Positions 4,453 through 6,574 of a DNA stretch of 6,574 nt are shown piece by piece. The notes under the pieces are model-generated. The model searched no databases, was not told the DNA's origin, and saw nothing but the letters and a program-made list of their open reading frames with translations. Made by a program: the position numbers and the translations under genes. This DNA comes from VMFP01 sp964630025 (lineage in GTDB: Bacteria; Patescibacteriota; Andersenbacteria; UBA10190; CAIZMI01), in contig CAZVRG010000041.1 in assembly GCA_964630025.1 (NCBI GenBank), positions 1-6,574 of the forward strand. Direction: 5' to 3'. The first letter of the stretch is position 1. Each line of letters opens with the position of its first letter.

Positions 4453-5488
4453 CAACCGTCCTCTCTACGTTCTCCCCCTGCGCGTTATCGCGTTTGCGCT
4501 GGTCAGTCTGCTGCTGCTTGGGTTTCTTGGCGGCGTACTGGGTGCGTGGGTCATGATGATGCGGTTCCTGCGCACTGCCCCAAGCGGAGAGCGCGTGATC
4601 GAGCGCGTGGAGCGCGTGCGAGAGTCGGAAGAAGACACGTTTTCCGTGATCGCGCGCGAATCTGCGGCGCGTGTCGCGACGATTCTTGATGGAAGCGGCA
4701 GGGATGTTGGCCAAGCGGTGGCGGTGACATCCGATGGCATGTTCACCGGCATCGGATCTCCGCCGAAAGGATCCGTGCGGCTGCGCTTTTCTTCGGGAGA
4801 GGTGAAGTCCGCAAGCATTGTCCGCGTGTATCCGGAAAGCCAGCTGTTCTTCCTGCGTTCCGCCGGATCATTTTCCGTTCCAACGTTTGAACAGGATGGT
4901 CTGCCTGCAGAGGGCATGCTTCTTGCCGCTCTTGCCGCACCGTCAGATTCTCTTGGCGTGCGCGTGCGACGCGCAACGATTGAACGCATGGACACGAACA
5001 GCAACGCTGTTGAACAGATGCCCGCGCTTGCATTTATGCCGCGCCTTTCGGAGTCATTGGCGTCATTTCACGGCGCTCCGCTCTTTAGCGAGGATCATCG
5101 CGTGCGCGGGTTTGCTCTCGTGCAGGATAGCGCGACGTTCCTTCTCCCCAGTTCGGTTGTCGCGTTCCATCTCCAAGACGCGCTCACCTATCCCAGCGAT
5201 CTCACCGTGCAGGCGCTCTCCGGATTGCGCGGTCAGGCACACACGGTTGCTTCCGCAGACACGTTTACCTTCGTTGTGCGTGTGACCGCAGTTGAGAAGG
5301 GAAGTGTCTGGGCAACGCAGGGTGTTGAAATTGGCGACGACATCATGCAGATCAATGGCAAGCCCCTCACCGGCATTCTTCCGCTTGCGCGACCGGTACT
5401 CGAGGCAGCGCGCGCAGAAACGCCCGTTTCCGTGACCGTTCGCCGCGGCACCGATTCCTTCACGCGACAGATATCGTTTCGCCTGTAG
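4436..5488 (+). CDS. Membrane-anchored HtrA-like pseudoprotease with C-terminal PDZ domain
   Basis: 350 aa. An N-terminal transmembrane anchor (about 13-42) is followed by a charged, probably coiled stretch (50-67), a degenerate trypsin-like domain (about 69-250) and a PDZ domain (about 260-350, core VEKGSVWATQGVEIGDDIMQ). By eye the middle domain follows the HtrA protease at 2-1081: GQAVAVTSDGMFTG matches GTGFIVSEDGLILT, VRLRFSSGEVKSASIVRV matches VVLNTGEKIPARVIA, and SFHGAPLF matches GNSGGPLL. The His, Asp and Ser positions are Gly107, Gln136 and His212, so proteolysis is not expected. It may act as a scaffold, adaptor or substrate sensor at the membrane (inference). The start used is ATG 4436; a TTG at 4412 would run the frame back through the hairpin. 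There is no Shine-Dalgarno sequence. The FtsB-like gene follows after 11 bases, suggesting an operon. Confidence 0.8.
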   Translation: MTQNSSNRPLYVLPLRVIAFALVSLLLLGFLGGVLGAWVMMMRFLRTAPSGERVIERVERVRESEEDTFSVIARESAARVATILDGSGRDVGQAVAVTSDGMFTGIGSPPKGSVRLRFSSGEVKSASIVRVYPESQLFFLRSAGSFSVPTFEQDGLPAEGMLLAALAAPSDSLGVRVRRATIERMDTNSNAVEQMPALAFMPRLSESLASFHGAPLFSEDHRVRGFALVQDSATFLLPSSVVAFHLQDALTYPSDLTVQALSGLRGQAHTVASADTFTFVVRVTAVEKGSVWATQGVEIGDDIMQINGKPLTGILPLARPVLEAARAETPVSVTVRRGTDSFTRQISFRL

Positions 5489-5499
5489 ACTACAGAGAC

Positions 5500-5895
5500 A
5501 TGTCGGACAGTCCGAAACCTCGCCGTCGTACCTCGCCACTCCTCTTTCTTGGCGCGCTCGCCGCGGGCGCGTTTCTTGTGTTGGTTGGCACGTCCCTCGT
5601 GCAGGAACTCCGCCGTCGGTACTTACTGGAACAGCACATCCAATCTTTACGATCCACCATCACGGCACGTGAGCAGCGTATTGCCGAGCTCAAGCGGTTG
5701 AAAGAGTATTTGGCAACGGATGCCTATGTGGAGCGTACCGCGCGGGAAAAACTCAATTATCAGAAGCCGGGGGAAAAAGTAGTGATTCTTCCTGACGGCC
5801 CGTCGCCGACACCCACGCCAGTGCCACGTCCGCAGCCCGTTCCCGGCCCATCACCCGCGCGGGCATGGTTGCGTCTTCTCTTCGGTCCGGCATGA
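5500..5895 (+). CDS. ftsB: FtsB/DivIC family septum formation protein
   Basis: Bitopic divisome protein that bridges early and late cell-division proteins (the FtsQLB or DivIB-FtsL-DivIC complex). The 131-aa product has a basic cytoplasmic N-terminus (PKPRRR, 5-10), one transmembrane helix (about 13-34), an extracytoplasmic coiled coil (about 36-69) and the family hallmark YVERTAREKLNYQKPGE (76-92). FtsB-like proteins usually end soon after this. Here a proline-rich tail (98-119, alternating P with S, T, V) leads to a short hydrophobic end, ARAWLRLLFGPA, which could touch the membrane or a partner. FtsB and DivIC cannot be told apart from sequence alone. It starts 11 bases after the pseudoprotease stop, and its TGA overlaps the next ATG (ATGA), so the three genes are probably co-transcribed. 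Confidence 0.9.
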   Translation: MSDSPKPRRRTSPLLFLGALAAGAFLVLVGTSLVQELRRRYLLEQHIQSLRSTITAREQRIAELKRLKEYLATDAYVERTAREKLNYQKPGEKVVILPDGPSPTPTPVPRPQPVPGPSPARAWLRLLFGPA

Positions 5896-6434
5896 AACGC
5901 ATTGCTCCCGGTCTCGTTCTCTCCGTAGGCGTGCTTGGTATATTTTTTGAAAGTCTTGCTGTTGCATTTCCCATATACCGCGCTCCACTGGCACTGCATA
6001 CCTGGTGGCCGCTTCCGGTTGCCTGTGCAGGCGTGCACTGCGTGACCTATCGTCAGTGGACGGCATTGATGCGCCAGGCAGAGTTTGCGGAAGATGAGGA
6101 AACACTCCTGACGGAGTTGCTAACGGCACGTGCAGCCGCGCTTGTCGCGCGACGCACGGGGTTGAGCGTCTCGGAGGCCGAGGTAGACGAAGCGTTGCGC
6201 CCCGTACGCATCACGACAGCATCAGAGCCGGCAATCACGCGATTTCTTGCGGCGCGGGCGATCAATGTGCAAAGTCCAGGATTCCGCACTGGTCTCGTCG
6301 ATATGTTGCTGCGCGCCAAACTTGCCGCGACCGGCATTTCCGATGTGTGGACGCACCCCGCGGCTCCATCTGTCACGGTGTTCCATGTGCGCTATCGGTG
6401 GGACGAAAACGCACGAAGCATAGAGACACGCTAA
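5892..6434 (+). CDS. Membrane-anchored or secreted protein with SurA N-terminal-like helical region
   Basis: 180 aa of uncertain function. A hydrophobic segment (about 8-26) after MKR gives an anchor or signal peptide. Residues about 52-103 resemble the N-terminal chaperone module of SurA/PrsA-type folding factors: a helix with LLTELLTARAAALVARRTG, then LSVSEAEVDEAL. The parvulin isomerase domain that normally follows is absent; instead there is a second helical stretch (about 114-146) and a basic C-terminus. Two cysteines (45, 50) lie just outside the membrane segment and might form a disulfide. The start is ATG 5892, overlapping the FtsB stop as ATGA; a GTG at 5865 would add nine residues and weaken the signal-like N-terminus. 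The SurA resemblance is by eye and short, so a generic envelope protein is also possible. Confidence 0.7.
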   Translation: MKRIAPGLVLSVGVLGIFFESLAVAFPIYRAPLALHTWWPLPVACAGVHCVTYRQWTALMRQAEFAEDEETLLTELLTARAAALVARRTGLSVSEAEVDEALRPVRITTASEPAITRFLAARAINVQSPGFRTGLVDMLLRAKLAATGISDVWTHPAAPSVTVFHVRYRWDENARSIETR

Positions 6435-6444
6435 GTTCTGTATC

Positions 6445-6472
6445 TTGTTTTTCACAGGCGTTTGGCTATGCT
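6445..6472 (+). promoter_or_regulatory. Likely promoter for tRNA-Gly
   Basis: TTGTTT (6445-6450) and TATGCT (6467-6472) are spaced by 16 bases, with three and four consensus matches. Transcription would start near 6479, about 24 bases before the mature tRNA 5' end, a normal leader length. No terminator hairpin is seen between the preceding gene's stop (6434) and this site. Confidence 0.45.
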
Positions 6473-6502
6473 TCCATGCGCTTGATTCGCGCCGTACACT
6501 TT

Positions 6503-6574
6503 GCGGGTATTGTTCAGTGGCAGAACGCGACCTTCCCAAGGTTGAGACACGGGTTCGATTCCCGTTACCCGCTC
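6503..6574 (+). tRNA. tRNA-Gly (anticodon CCC), last two bases of a probable CCA beyond the window
   Basis: A full cloverleaf folds: acceptor 6503-6509 with 6566-6572 (7 of 7 pairs), D stem GTTC/GAAC (6512-6515, 6523-6526), anticodon stem 6528-6532 with 6540-6544 (one G-U), and T stem 6549-6553 with 6561-6565 (5 of 5) around TTCGATT. The anticodon loop TTCCCAA gives CCC at 6535-6537, reading GGG glycine codons. The discriminator is T (6573), as usual for bacterial tRNA-Gly. The final C (6574) is probably the first base of an encoded CCA, cut by the window edge. Position 9 is T instead of the more usual A. Confidence 0.95.

Overview
The window is a compact bacterial segment with eight protein genes and one tRNA gene, all on the + strand, and at least six of the stop codons read as ordinary stops. 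The mix suggests a small-genome member of the Candidate Phyla Radiation/Patescibacteria, possibly a Peribacteria-like lineage. The clues are a 47-aa DUF5679-type zinc ribbon, a YruB-type glutaredoxin paired with an AhpF-like flavoprotein, a divergent Lgt, and a minimal FtsB/DivIC protein. This placement is inferred from gene content only. TGA ends several genes, so lineages that recode TGA (Absconditabacteria, Gracilibacteria) are unlikely.

Layout. Positions 2-1081 hold an HtrA/Deg serine protease, truncated by the left edge of the window. Its stop overlaps the start of lgt (1081-1851). A short gap leads to a glutaredoxin (1874-2125), then a hairpin-forming repeat element (2126-2231), then a thioredoxin-reductase-like flavoprotein (2232-3209). 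A second repeat element begins on that gene's stop codon (3208-3281). Next come the small zinc-ribbon gene (3358-3501), a strong terminator hairpin (3528-3564), and an unknown multi-spanning membrane protein (3621-4358). A third repeat element (4371-4452) runs into the start of a membrane-anchored PDZ protein (4436-5488). That protein is followed closely by an FtsB/DivIC protein (5500-5895) and a secreted or anchored SurA-N-like protein (5892-6434). The window closes with tRNA-Gly(CCC) (6503 to the right edge).

How the genes work together. Most products act at or outside the cytoplasmic membrane: an envelope protease, lipoprotein maturation, a probable pseudoprotease, a divisome linker and a chaperone-like protein. 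The glutaredoxin and flavoprotein look like a two-piece AhpF, that is, an electron chain from a pyridine nucleotide to a peroxiredoxin or other disulfide substrate.

Most notable points. (1) Three intergenic elements with different sequences share one architecture: both arms of an inverted repeat are built from degenerate 7-nt words in strict 7-nt register. (2) The PDZ protein at 4436-5488 aligns by eye along its length with the HtrA protease in the same window but has lost all three catalytic residues. (3) The flavoprotein lacks the usual NADPH-selecting motif. (4) Lgt departs from the E. coli enzyme at several positions known to matter.
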